64,000 nucleotides of DNA, taken from Heliomicrobium modesticaldum Ice1. GTDB lineage: Bacteria > Bacillota > Desulfitobacteriia > Heliobacteriales > Heliobacteriaceae. The DNA lies in the NCBI RefSeq assembly GCF_000019165.1, contig NC_010337.2:1125001-1189000 (forward strand). The letters run 5' to 3'. Shown piece by piece: positions 50,068-58,939 of the stretch. Positions within the stretch are counted from its first letter, which is position 1; the number at the start of each line of letters is the position of its first letter. Both the position numbers and the translations under genes were made by a program. The notes beneath the pieces are model-generated. The model was given only the letters and a program-made list of their open reading frames with translations, ran no database searches and was not told the origin of the DNA.

Positions 50068-51893
50068 TCGCCTTTGCCGTTGCCATTACCGCTGCCGCCG
50101 CAGTCGCAGCCGCCTCGCGCCGGCATCTGCTGACCGCTCTTAAGCCCTGGCGCGGCGACCTTCTCTTTGGTGTAGTCGCAACCACAGCCGTCTAGCGCCG
50201 GCATCTGCTGACTGCTCGCGGTTTCTCCCACCTGATAGCGTGCGATCTCATAGGACATATAGCCCCCGGACAGGTTCCTCGCCTTGAATCCCCGTTGCTT
50301 CAAAATCCGCTCGGCCAGGTACCCGCGGAAGCCGACTCTGCAGTACAGCCAGTACTCCTTGCTGGGATCCAGTTCGCCGAGCCGGTCCCGCAACGCGTCG
50401 ACGGGGATATGGATCGCGCCGGGGATGTGGCCGTTTTCGTATTCAAGTTCGCTGCGCACATCGAGCAGCACGGCCTTTTCCCGGTCCATCCCATCAATAT
50501 CGCTGCTGGTGAAGAGGTCTGCCCGACCGGCAAGCACGTTTTCGGCGAGAAAGCCGGCCATGTTGACAGGGTCTTTGGCCGATGAATAGGGCGGCGCATA
50601 GGCGAGTTCCAGCTCCTTCAGGTCATCGACGGTTCCGCCCATACGGATGACCGTGGCGATGACGTCGATGCGCTTGTCGACGCCGTCATAGCCAAAAGCC
50701 TGAGCGCCGAGCACCTTGCCCGTTTCAGCGAAGAGCACCTTCAGCGCGATCGGTGTGGCGCCGGGGTAATAGGAGGCGTGGGAGTTGGGATGGACGTGAA
50801 CGACTCGGTAGGCCATGCCGAGGCGGCGGAGGTTGCGCTCGTTGTTGCCCGTCATCGCCCCGGTGAGGCCGAAGATCTTGATGATGGATGTCCCTTGGGA
50901 TCCTCGGAAGCGGCTGTCGATGCCGCAGATGTTGTCGGCGGCGACGCGACCTTGTTTGTTGGCGGGGCCGGCCAAAGGGATGGTCGTCTCGCCGCCGTTG
51001 ACGAAGTCGACGACTTGGATGGCGTCGCCGACGGCGTAGACGCTGTCCAGGTTGGTCTGCATGCGATCATTGACGATGATGTGGCCGCGGGGGCCGAACT
51101 GGAGGCCCGAGCCCTTCAGAAAGTCTACATCAGGTTTGACGCCGATGGCCAAGATGACCATGCCGGCTTTCAGGCGGGTGCCGCTGAGCAGGGTGACCTC
51201 GATCTCGTCGCCGCCGGGAATCTCCGCAAACTCCCGCACCCCGTCGCCAAGGATCATCCGCACGCCGTGATCGGACAGTTCCTTCTCGGCCAGGGTGACC
51301 ATGTCATCGTCAAAGGGCGGCAGGATATGAGGCGCCGCTTCCACCAGGGTGACAGGGATGCCGCGTTCGATCAGGTTCTCTGCCATCTCGACGCCGATGA
51401 AACCACCGCCGATGACGACGGCCGCTGTTCTCTCTTTTTTTCGGGCTATGTTGTCGACGACGGCCTTGATCCGGTCGGCGTCGGGGATGTTGCGAACGGT
51501 AAAGATCTTGTCGCTCCCGACGCCGGCGATGGGCGGGACAAAGGGTTTCGCTCCCGGCGAGAGGACGAGCACGTCGTAGGATTCTTCGTAAACACCTCGG
51601 TCGGCGCTTTTGACGGTCACGCTCTTCTTTGCGCTGTCGATAGACACCACCTCGCTGTGCAGGCGGGCGTCGATGTTGAACCGGTCGAGCATCATCTGCG
51701 GCGTCTGCAGGATCAGGTTGGAACGCTCGACGATGGTTTCGCCGATGTAGTACGGCAGGCCGCAGTTGGCGAAGGAAATGTAGCCGTCTCGTTCGAAGAT
51801 AATGATTTCTGCCTGCTCGTCGAGCCTGCGCAAGCGGGCTGCCGCGGATGCCCCGCCTGCGACGCCGCCGACGATGACGACTTTTTTGCTCAC
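50055..51893 (-). CDS. CoA-disulfide reductase-like flavoprotein fused to rhodanese domain
   Basis: 612 residues from GTG, AAGGAGCGG upstream. FAD site GGVAGGASAAARLRR, redox Cys44 in SFANCGLPYY (the single-cysteine CoADR/NADH-oxidase type), NAD-binding VIGGGFIGVEMAENL, then a C-terminal rhodanese domain with VLLDVRSELEYENGHIPGA and active Cys in YCRVGFRG. Likely substrates are CoA-polysulfide or CoA-disulfide. The last ~50 residues hold two copies of a QQMPA..GC(G/D)C unit, giving CxC pairs and a Gly/Asn-rich end. I do not know this tail; it could bind metal or persulfide sulfur. Confidence 0.92.
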   Translation of the reverse strand: MSKKVVIVGGVAGGASAAARLRRLDEQAEIIIFERDGYISFANCGLPYYIGETIVERSNLILQTPQMMLDRFNIDARLHSEVVSIDSAKKSVTVKSADRGVYEESYDVLVLSPGAKPFVPPIAGVGSDKIFTVRNIPDADRIKAVVDNIARKKERTAAVVIGGGFIGVEMAENLIERGIPVTLVEAAPHILPPFDDDMVTLAEKELSDHGVRMILGDGVREFAEIPGGDEIEVTLLSGTRLKAGMVILAIGVKPDVDFLKGSGLQFGPRGHIIVNDRMQTNLDSVYAVGDAIQVVDFVNGGETTIPLAGPANKQGRVAADNICGIDSRFRGSQGTSIIKIFGLTGAMTGNNERNLRRLGMAYRVVHVHPNSHASYYPGATPIALKVLFAETGKVLGAQAFGYDGVDKRIDVIATVIRMGGTVDDLKELELAYAPPYSSAKDPVNMAGFLAENVLAGRADLFTSSDIDGMDREKAVLLDVRSELEYENGHIPGAIHIPVDALRDRLGELDPSKEYWLYCRVGFRGYLAERILKQRGFKARNLSGGYMSYEIARYQVGETASSQQMPALDGCGCDYTKEKVAAPGLKSGQQMPARGGCDCGGSGNGNGKGDDAC

Positions 51894-52067
51894 AGATACC
51901 GCTCCTTGTCTGTTTTTTTATTCAGATTGCGCAAAAAAGGCAGGATAGGTTCGGTCATTGGTGATGCCTAACTACAGTCAAAAAAGTGATGGTTCTTACA
52001 ATCTATTGTAGGCGGATGCGCTATAGCGGTAAAGAGTCGACTGATTCTTTTTCACTGCATCTCCATT

Positions 52068-52160
52068 CCCCGCATTATCCGTGAAACTGGTCGCCGAATG
52101 CGGGGCCGCTTTCGCCGGCGGTGCTCTCTGGCGGCAAAGCGCCATGTTTGTTTAATTTTT
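52068..52160 (+). promoter_or_regulatory. structured leader region upstream of pshX
   Basis: CCCCGCATT (52068-52076) pairs with GAATGCGGGG (52096-52105), and TGGCG / CGCCA forms a second stem near 52129-52144 followed by a T-rich run. The latter may terminate upstream transcription. The gap 51894-52285 has no other gene. Confidence 0.4.
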
Positions 52161-52285
52161 TTTCAAAAAAGGAATAACCAAAATGGCGTCGAATACGTTA
52201 AACTATATATAGCCGAGTTCTGGTCGCAAGGGAGACTGTCGGCCAGTGCTCAGGGAAAATGTGGAAAAAAGGAGGTGTACGCCCA

Positions 52286-52381
52286 ATGGAAATGTACAGC
52301 CCCACTTTTAATGTCGCCCACATCCTGGCCTTTTTCTTCCTGTTCCTCCACATTCCTTTCTACTTCGTCCTGAAAGACTAG
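52286..52381 (+). CDS. pshX: 31-residue single-helix membrane peptide, probable PshX
   Basis: 31 codons from ATG with an excellent RBS (AAAAGGAGGTG). One hydrophobic helix spans about residues 10-28 (VAHILAFFFLFLHIPFYFVL), with His12 and His22 in the helix, and the peptide ends KD. PshX, the small subunit seen in the heliobacterial reaction centre structure, is a 31-residue one-helix peptide that holds antenna bacteriochlorophyll g. Length, topology and histidines fit, so I propose identity; this is from memory and unaligned. A strong terminator follows at 52453. It is independent of the larger frames here, which do not encode it. Confidence 0.75.
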   Translation: MEMYSPTFNVAHILAFFFLFLHIPFYFVLKD

Positions 52382-52452
52382 TATCCCTATGCACTAATCC
52401 TCTTTGGCCGTTCGGCAAAGCGATTCTTTCGTAGTGACGACATAACTACAGT

Positions 52453-52486
52453 AAATCAGGGGGGTGACTCCCTGATTTGTTTTTTC
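52453..52486 (+). terminator. terminator after pshX
   Basis: AAATCAGGG / CCCTGATTT with T6 after a G. It makes pshX a monocistronic unit. The remaining 52490-52766 is AT-rich and shows no gene. Confidence 0.88.
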
Positions 52487-52766
52487 TTTTTGCTCTTGCC
52501 GGGGCAACACATGGGCGAAGATAATATGATTTCCCTGCAAAAATTTTATTCAAAAAATTCAAAGAGGCTCCTCCTGATTTTCCACTTGCCTGGCGCAATG
52601 ATAGCTTATTCGTTTCGGGGTTACTTTCTGCAGGGGAATTATAATATGATAGATAATAGGGAAGACTATTTCGGTCAAATTTTCAGGGTTGGGTAACAGG
52701 AAACACTGCCGGTACTTCCTAATAAGCAGGGAGTCTTCTCTGATCTCAAGTTAAGAGGGAGCGGCG

Positions 52767-53924
52767 ATGAGAATTAAAAACATTATCGTACTGGGTATGT
52801 ACCCCTATCCTTGGCACGAGAAGACGATCAGCGACACCATGCGGTCTATGACGAGGGCATTTAAGGGAAAGAAAAGGATCTTTATCAATCCAAGTGTGGG
52901 ATTTCAACGGGCCGTACGAGAAAACTACTCCTTTGCCATGGATTGGGCTTGTCGCGACGATAGTGGCGTCATCGTTTGCACTCCGCCGCTTGAAACAATC
53001 CCCTCCTCCTTCGGTCTGGGAAGCATGAAAAATTCTTGGGTGAATAAACGGCTAGCCTCCCTCATGGCAAGTCTTTTGGGGGACGATTGGCGGGAAGACA
53101 GTCTTTTGTACCTCTCATCGGGTGGGATCGGGCAATCCTATCAGACGATGATGGCATTAAAACCAAAGAGGATGGCTTTTGATATACTTGACGACAACCT
53201 TGGTTTTCCCGGGATCCGCCCTGATGAAAAAGCAGTGCTGGAAGACCGTTTTAGAGAACTCGTTAATAAAGCGAATGTTGTCACTGCCGTCTCACCGTAT
53301 CTGGTAGAGAAGTTTTCTGCGAAGTTTCAGAATGACATTCATTTGCTCCCAAACGGTTTGGATGTGGAGAGATTCTCCTATCGTCCAGAGTACGCAAGGC
53401 CTATCGCTGAATTAAATGGGCTGGAAAGGCCTGTGATCGGTTTTATCGGCGCCCTGACGAGTTGGATAGACTTTGAACTTATCTTGAAGATGGCAGAACA
53501 CATAAAAACGGGCTCCATTGCGCTGGTAGGGCCAATTTACAGCACAGCTGTGTCGCAGTTGAAAGGACACCCGAGGATTCGATTTATTGATTCGATCCCT
53601 TATGAGCGGGTACCGCACTTTTTATACCAATTTGATATTCTCTTATTGCCGAGGAATTATGAACCCCATTCGCTCGCATCGGATCCGTTGAAGCTGTATG
53701 AGTATATGGCCACCGGCAAGCCGGTCCTTTCAACAGCGTTGCCAAGCGCGATGCGGTTTCAGGATGTCATCTATGTAGGAAAAACCCATCAAGATATATT
53801 GGATTTGCTTGGAAAAATTCCTGCTCATTGGAGCAGCGAGCAGTCCCTGGCGGAAATTCAACGGGTGGCATCGATGGATTGGCATCAGAGGGCCGAAAGA
53901 TTGCTCCGCTGGATTGAAGATTAG
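52767..53924 (+). CDS. glycosyltransferase, family 4-like (TuaH-like)
   Basis: 385 residues from ATG with GGGAGCGG. The C-terminal Rossmann half carries the donor-binding region SDPLKLYEYMATGKPVLST, and the middle has VIGFIGALTSWIDFELI, typical of GT-B glycosyltransferases of the GT4/TuaH type. It probably builds cell-surface polysaccharide; donor and acceptor unknown. The gene has visibly lower GC and different codon choice from its neighbours, is alone, and may be transferred. Confidence 0.85.
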   Translation: MRIKNIIVLGMYPYPWHEKTISDTMRSMTRAFKGKKRIFINPSVGFQRAVRENYSFAMDWACRDDSGVIVCTPPLETIPSSFGLGSMKNSWVNKRLASLMASLLGDDWREDSLLYLSSGGIGQSYQTMMALKPKRMAFDILDDNLGFPGIRPDEKAVLEDRFRELVNKANVVTAVSPYLVEKFSAKFQNDIHLLPNGLDVERFSYRPEYARPIAELNGLERPVIGFIGALTSWIDFELILKMAEHIKTGSIALVGPIYSTAVSQLKGHPRIRFIDSIPYERVPHFLYQFDILLLPRNYEPHSLASDPLKLYEYMATGKPVLSTALPSAMRFQDVIYVGKTHQDILDLLGKIPAHWSSEQSLAEIQRVASMDWHQRAERLLRWIED

Positions 53925-53953
53925 AGCGGCAGATCACAAGAGAAGATCGGCAA

Positions 53954-53988
53954 GACCCCATCAGCGTCTCCTGCTGGCGGGGTTTTAT
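53954..53988 (+). terminator. terminator after the glycosyltransferase gene
   Basis: GACCCCATCAGC / GCTGGCGGGGT hairpin and TTTTATCTT. Confidence 0.75.
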
Positions 53989-54072
53989 CTTGGTCTTGCC
54001 AAAGCATCAAAAAAGTGTCCATAATGAAGACAAGGACTCGTTCGGGTGCGGAACTGTGATTGGAAAGGTGCG

Positions 54073-55866
54073 ATGACCGTGTCAGGTTTTCGGGGGACGG
54101 CCTTTCGCTTCTGGTTCGCCTTGACAACCCTGAGCCTCGCCGGAATTTTGGTAATGGCCGGTCATTTCATGCGGACGGAACGCGCACAGTTGGAAGAGGC
54201 GCTGCGCAATGAGGCGCTGGCTGGGGCAACCCTTCTGGCAAGCGCTGTCGGATCGGAATTGCAGAAAGGGGATGTCGAGCGGATCAATTCCCTGGCCTGG
54301 GCGCTTCTGAACCAGCCGAATATCCAGTATGTCCGTGTGCTTGACGCCAACGGCAGGGTCGTGACGCAACGGGAGAAAACCTTTTACGTGACCGATGTGC
54401 TGATTGAACAAGTTCCGGTGCTGGAACTTGATAAGACCCTTGGGACAGTAGAGATCGCAGTCCGGATGACAGACCTCCGCAAACAGCAGAAAAAGCGTTT
54501 TGACTATTCCGTCGCCGTGGCCTGTCTGGCTTCGCTTGCCGCTGTGGCCTTCTCCGCCTGGATCAGCCGCCGGCTCACCCTGCCGCTGGTTCGTCTCAGA
54601 GAAGCGGCGCGCCGTATGGCTGATGGCGATCGGTCAGTCCGTGTCCCGGAAGCGGGCTCGGAAGAGACGGTTGCGCTGGCCATCGCCTTTAACCAGATGG
54701 CCGCGGCCGTGGCCGATCACCAGGCGTTGCTGCAGGAAGAGATCCGCAAGGCCACAGCGAGCTTGGCGGAAAAGGTGGAGACGCTGGAGTCGCTGGACCG
54801 TATCTTTCGGAGCGCCTTGGCGCAGAATGCGCGACGGGACGAGGTGATCGGGACGATTATCGACCACATCCGGGTGCGTGTGCCGGCGGAAGCGATCTCT
54901 ATCGCCGTGTGGGAAGAGGAGAAGAAGATAGCTGAGTGTTACATCTGGGAGTCTCAGGGAGCGGGGATCCTGTCTCTTTCGATTCCCCTCGATCAGACGC
55001 GCTTGTTGGCAGTGGCGGCGGCGGGACAGCCGCGGATCTGCGCAGATCTGCGCCGGGAGGCGATGGGCTTGCAAGAGGAGGAGCTCCTCGCCTTGGGGTA
55101 CCATTCGACGGTGTATGTTCCTCTGATGGCCGGGGAAAGAGCCTTGGGCGCCATTATTGTCAGCAGCCGGGAACCCGGTTTTTACACCGATGAGATGGTG
55201 GGACGGCTGACCGAAATGGCCCAGGCCGTTTCCATATCCCTCAATAACGCCAATGCCTACACATCGCTGAACAACGCCTTTTGGCAGATGATTAAGACGC
55301 TCTCCCGGGCGATCGACATGCGCGACGCCTATACGGGCGGCCATTCCGAACAGGTGATGCTCCTGTCGCGGGCGATTGCCCGTCTGGCGGGCCTTCCCGA
55401 CGGAGAGATCGAAACGATCGGCATCGCCGGACTGCTCCATGATGTGGGCAAGATAGGTATTCGGGAGAGCATCCTGCAGAAGCCGGGGCCTTTGAGCGCC
55501 GATGAGGCTGCCGAGATGAAAAGCCACCCGGCCATGGGTGCCGAACTGCTGCGGCCCATCAGGATGTTCCGAAAGGTGGCTGATATCGTTCATCACCACC
55601 ATGAACGCTTTGATGGCAAAGGCTATCCCCTCGGACTTCGCGGTGAGGAGATTCCGATAGCCAGCCGGGTGATCGCTATCGCCGACGCGATTGACGCCAT
55701 GGCCAGCGACCGCCCTTACCGCAAGGGGTTGCCGCCCAGTGTCATTCAGGAAGAATTGCGCAGGCACGCCGGCACCCAGTTCGATCCCCATCTGGCGACG
55801 ATTGTCGTCGAGCATTTTGACGAATTGATGGCACTGGTACTTCGGACCGCCGATGCGACGGTGTAG
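54073..55866 (+). CDS. HD-GYP domain phosphodiesterase with HAMP and GAF
   Basis: 597 residues (GTG 54079 also possible). One membrane helix near the N-terminus (FWFALTTLSLAGILVMAGHF) and a second at about 150-170 enclose a short outer segment; then HAMP, a GAF domain (about 250-400) and a C-terminal HD-GYP: LLHDVGKIG with the HD pair and FDGKGYPLGLRGEEIP with the GYP motif. It predicts c-di-GMP hydrolysis, opposing the GGDEF protein at 26532-29531 in principle. Convergent with the histidine kinase gene. Confidence 0.93.
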   Translation: MTVSGFRGTAFRFWFALTTLSLAGILVMAGHFMRTERAQLEEALRNEALAGATLLASAVGSELQKGDVERINSLAWALLNQPNIQYVRVLDANGRVVTQREKTFYVTDVLIEQVPVLELDKTLGTVEIAVRMTDLRKQQKKRFDYSVAVACLASLAAVAFSAWISRRLTLPLVRLREAARRMADGDRSVRVPEAGSEETVALAIAFNQMAAAVADHQALLQEEIRKATASLAEKVETLESLDRIFRSALAQNARRDEVIGTIIDHIRVRVPAEAISIAVWEEEKKIAECYIWESQGAGILSLSIPLDQTRLLAVAAAGQPRICADLRREAMGLQEEELLALGYHSTVYVPLMAGERALGAIIVSSREPGFYTDEMVGRLTEMAQAVSISLNNANAYTSLNNAFWQMIKTLSRAIDMRDAYTGGHSEQVMLLSRAIARLAGLPDGEIETIGIAGLLHDVGKIGIRESILQKPGPLSADEAAEMKSHPAMGAELLRPIRMFRKVADIVHHHHERFDGKGYPLGLRGEEIPIASRVIAIADAIDAMASDRPYRKGLPPSVIQEELRRHAGTQFDPHLATIVVEHFDELMALVLRTADATV

Positions 55867-55905
55867 AAAAAAGCAGCGGGCTATGTGATGCGCCTGCTGC
55901 TTCTG
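55867..55905. terminator. bidirectional terminator between convergent genes
   Basis: AAGCAGCGGGC / GCCTGCTGCTT hairpin with A-rich and T-rich flanks. It serves the HD-GYP gene (+) and the kinase gene (-). Confidence 0.72.
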
Positions 55906-55985
55906 TTTCTTACGCTTTTTCTCTGTCCTTTTTTCGCTTGAGAAGCAGCGGTGCCGGTTCAGGGCAAACGACAATGGATGCTTTT

Positions 55986-57974
55986 TCACCGGCTCTTCGT
56001 TGCAGTCGGCGGCAAAGCAGCGCCTGTTTCCCGGCGGTGCCGTCCATCCGGTTCCGGCGCTTGCTCCGAGCTTCCCGCCGATTCGGGGAGACGGTTCTCT
56101 ACAGATACGGCGGGGGGCAAGTGAGGTGGCGGAAGGGCGACCATGCAAGCAGTGAAAGTGAAGGTGCTGCCTTTTCCCGGTTCGCTGTCGACCCAGATCT
56201 GTCCGCCCATCAGTTCGACGAGGCGTTTGCAGATGGCGAGGCCGAGGCCGGTTCCTCCGAATCGCCGTGTCAATGAGGCGTCGACCTGGGTAAAGCTGTC
56301 GAAGATTCGGTCTTGCCACTCCGGTGGGATGCCAAGGCCTGTATCGATGACGGAAAAACGCAGGTGGACCGGTTGGCCGGGAAAATGGGGCGGGTTAGGA
56401 TCTGCTGTTGCGCCGGATGGCGATACCACCGGGTCAGCGACTTCGATGTGGAGGGAGACGGCGCCTGTTTCGGTGAACTTGATGGCGTTACCGAGGAGGT
56501 TGAAGAGCACCTGACGGAGGGCGCCGACGTCGCCCAACAGAAGGCGAGGGATATCATCGGGCAGTCGCACCGTCAGTTCAAGGCCCTTTTCTTGGGCGCG
56601 GGTGGAGAAGAGGGCGATTGTATCGTTGACCAGGTTGTCCAGGTAGAATTCGACGGGCTGCAACACCTGTTTGCCTGACTCGATCTTGGACAAGTCGAGG
56701 ATGTCATTGATCAGCGCCAGGAGATTGTTGCCGGCATCGCGGAAGATGTGGACGAATTTTTTTTGCTCTTCATTGAGCGGTGTTTCCCAGAGCAGGTCGG
56801 CTATGCCGATGATGGCGTTCATCGGGGTGCGGATCTCATGGCTCATATTAGCCAGAAAGGCGCTCTTGGCGCGGTTGGCCACATCGGCTTCTTCTTTAGC
56901 CAGCTGTAGGGCTGTCTGCATCTGCCGGCGCTCTTGCAGTTCCTTTTCCAAGGCCAGGGTTTTGCGCCGTATCTCTGCTTCCATTTCACTCGCATGTATG
57001 ATGATTTTGCCGGTCAGGAGGCGCAGTAGAAGGGTGATCGCCAGGACGCCCAAGACGATCAATCCGAGGATAACGCCAGCGAGCAGGCTGGTCTGAACCC
57101 GGATGGGAGCGTAAAACTTGTCGGAGCTCATCATGACCAGGAGCACCCAGCAAGTGTCCGGGATCGGACCGTAAGCGATGATGTGGTGGGGAGCCAGAAC
57201 GAAATGAGGGTTGTAAAGGCCGCTTTGTCCCTCGGACGCTTTCAGGAGTGTAGCCCCGACGGGGTCTTTTGTGTCAATAGGGAAGGTGGAAGGGGTGGAC
57301 GCCTCGTGAAGGTTGAACAGCCACTCGCCTTGCTCTCCCTGGACGCGTGCGAGCAAGACTCCTCCCGTATCGCCGAGCCCTGTCTTGTCTTCCAGGATAT
57401 GGCGCAACCCGTCTGTTCGGAAGATGACCGTATCGTAGCCGAGCACGTCGCCGGTCGCGGTGGTGATGGGGGCGCTGACGAGGAGGACGGGCGTGCCCTC
57501 GATCAACGCGGGGCCGTGGATGGCCTCTCTGCCGCTGTTGTCTTCGGCGACACAGGGGCATTCCTGAGGCAATGCGGCGCCGACCTGGACCAGCGCTTGT
57601 TTGTCTCGGTCAAAGCGGGTGATGCCGATGACGCCGGCCTCCGGGTTCAGGGCTTCTTTCAGCCGTTCAGCCGTATACAGGGCCAGTTCCTGGCGACTGA
57701 TCTCGCCGTGGTAGTAGGCGGAGAGGCTTTTTTTGATTTGACTGCGGCTAGTCACCTGAAGGGTGACATCGCGGCACTTCGACAGAAACTGTTCCAGCAC
57801 CATGGTCCGGGAGCGGAGCGCCGCGATCAGTTGCTGCTCGGCATCACTTTGCAAGTGGTTATAGTAGGGGATGATGCTGACCAGGGCGATCAAGATCCCG
57901 ATAGCAAGGATCCCCAGGGTCGAATAGCCGATGATGGTTTTTTTCCACTGTTCCGGGTTGTCCAGTCTGACCAT
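55986..57974 (-). CDS. sensor histidine kinase with extracytoplasmic Cache-like domain
   Basis: 662 residues, RBS GGAGGA. Membrane helices at about 14-36 and 300-322 flank a large outer sensor (about 40-295) with Cache-like features. HisKA has the phospho-His in MSHEIRTPMNAIIG; HATPase shows LFNLLGNAIKFT, DTGLGIPPEW and GGTGLGLAICKRLVELMGG. No receiver domain follows; a Pro/Ala-rich tail of ~55 residues ends the protein where hybrid kinases usually continue. A cognate regulator is not adjacent, so the partner is unknown. Confidence 0.92.
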   Translation of the reverse strand: MVRLDNPEQWKKTIIGYSTLGILAIGILIALVSIIPYYNHLQSDAEQQLIAALRSRTMVLEQFLSKCRDVTLQVTSRSQIKKSLSAYYHGEISRQELALYTAERLKEALNPEAGVIGITRFDRDKQALVQVGAALPQECPCVAEDNSGREAIHGPALIEGTPVLLVSAPITTATGDVLGYDTVIFRTDGLRHILEDKTGLGDTGGVLLARVQGEQGEWLFNLHEASTPSTFPIDTKDPVGATLLKASEGQSGLYNPHFVLAPHHIIAYGPIPDTCWVLLVMMSSDKFYAPIRVQTSLLAGVILGLIVLGVLAITLLLRLLTGKIIIHASEMEAEIRRKTLALEKELQERRQMQTALQLAKEEADVANRAKSAFLANMSHEIRTPMNAIIGIADLLWETPLNEEQKKFVHIFRDAGNNLLALINDILDLSKIESGKQVLQPVEFYLDNLVNDTIALFSTRAQEKGLELTVRLPDDIPRLLLGDVGALRQVLFNLLGNAIKFTETGAVSLHIEVADPVVSPSGATADPNPPHFPGQPVHLRFSVIDTGLGIPPEWQDRIFDSFTQVDASLTRRFGGTGLGLAICKRLVELMGGQIWVDSEPGKGSTFTFTACMVALPPPHLPPAVSVENRLPESAGSSEQAPEPDGRHRRETGAALPPTATKSR

Positions 57975-58246
57975 GGCATAAGTCCTCCCGGTCGATATCG
58001 CTGGACGACGAGTGAAGGGGGGAATGCGTGTATATAATGATAATACCAGTGAAACCAGGGGAAGGAAAGGAAATATGCAGGGAATGGACGCTTTGCTGAA
58101 GCTGGTCCGCTATGGGGTAGGCGGTTCTGGATATGGGGTTGATTGACATGAGACCTGTTTTAGGGTATCATGATATGGCTTGTAAAACGTAGCGTTTCGA
58201 AGGGTTTGCAGGTACGGGAGAGTCCCGGCTCTTGCGGCATGGGCCG

Positions 58247-58354
58247 CCCAACAGAAGCCCTGAGTTGGGTGACCGTTGGATCAGGAAGCCGCATTCACCA
58301 CTCAAACTGGGCTTGGCCCAACAGAAGCCCCGAGTTAAGCGACCGTTGGATCGG
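58247..58354 (+). repeat. two near-identical 38-bp direct repeats 70 bp apart
   Basis: CCCAACAGAAGCCC(T/C)GAGTT..GACCGTTGGATC occurs at 58247-58284 and 58317-58354 with about 5 mismatches. In the first copy CCCAAC / GTTGGG can pair. They lie between the kinase start and tRNA-Ser, in the gene-free 57975-58418. Function unknown. Confidence 0.65.
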
Positions 58355-58418
58355 TTCCCATCGGATTCCGCTTTACTTTTGTCCATTCTGTCGATATACT
58401 GATGCTATGTAGATTCAC

Positions 58419-58512
58419 GGAGAGATGGCCGAGTTGGTCGAAGGCGCACGATTGGAAATCGTGTAGGCGGGCAAAACCTGTCTCGAGGGTTCGAATCCCT
58501 CTCTCTCCGCCA
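58419..58512 (+). tRNA. tRNA-Ser(GGA)
   Basis: Class II tRNA: acceptor GGAGAGA/TCTCTCC, anticodon GGA (ATTGGAAAT), long variable arm, discriminator G, encoded CCA. The tRNA-Ser/SRP RNA/dnaX order matches Bacillus subtilis. Confidence 0.95.
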
Positions 58513-58550
58513 GCAAGCCATCTCTGGGTTGCTTTTCTGTGTGAAGATTG

Positions 58551-58818
58551 GCCGTGCTACACGGGGCGTTAGCGGTGCCTTGTCACCCGCAATCCGCTGC
58601 AGCGGGGTGGATGCCCGAATTGAGGGCCTGACTTGTGGGGTCCGGCTTCTGCAAGTGACGTTGAAGATTGGGTCCTGCGCAACGGAAACCTATGAACCCC
58701 GCCAGGTCCGGGAGGAAGCAACGGTAAGTAGGCCCTTTCGGGTGCCGCAGGGGAGCCTGGTCTGAGTTAACTACAGGGGTAACGCCCGGAAGCCAGTGTT
58801 CGAAGTCGGGTGCACGGC
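58551..58818 (+). ncRNA. ffs: signal recognition particle RNA (large, Gram-positive type)
   Basis: About 268 nt, ends pairing GCCGTGC/GCACGGC. The domain IV signature GCCAGGTCCGGGAGGAAGCA is present near 58699-58719. The Alu-type half typical of Bacillus scRNA accounts for the length. It guides FtsY/Ffh-dependent membrane insertion of proteins. Confidence 0.92.
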
Positions 58819-58849
58819 CATAATAATATTTTGCAGTCCTATCGGTAAG

Positions 58850-58876
58850 AAAAGATGGTGTAAGCCATCTTTTTTC
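58850..58876 (+). terminator. terminator of SRP RNA gene
   Basis: AAAGATGG / CCATCTTT with T6. Confidence 0.88.
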
Positions 58877-58939
58877 TGTATGTAAACGCAATGCCAGCTG
58901 GATCGCTTCGGCCGATCGGCGGAGATGTGGGAGGATATC

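Noticed and set aside
52490-52696. 68-residue frame after the pshX terminator
   Set aside because: AT-rich, no RBS, starts inside the terminator tail and has no recognisable fold.
54634-56319. 561-residue minus-strand frame across the HD-GYP gene
   Set aside because: It is opposite a clear HD-GYP coding sequence; Arg/Pro/His-rich composition is typical of a shadow frame.
58168-58386. 72-residue minus-strand frame over the 38-bp repeats
   Set aside because: Its repeated peptide pattern only reflects the DNA repeats; no RBS was seen.
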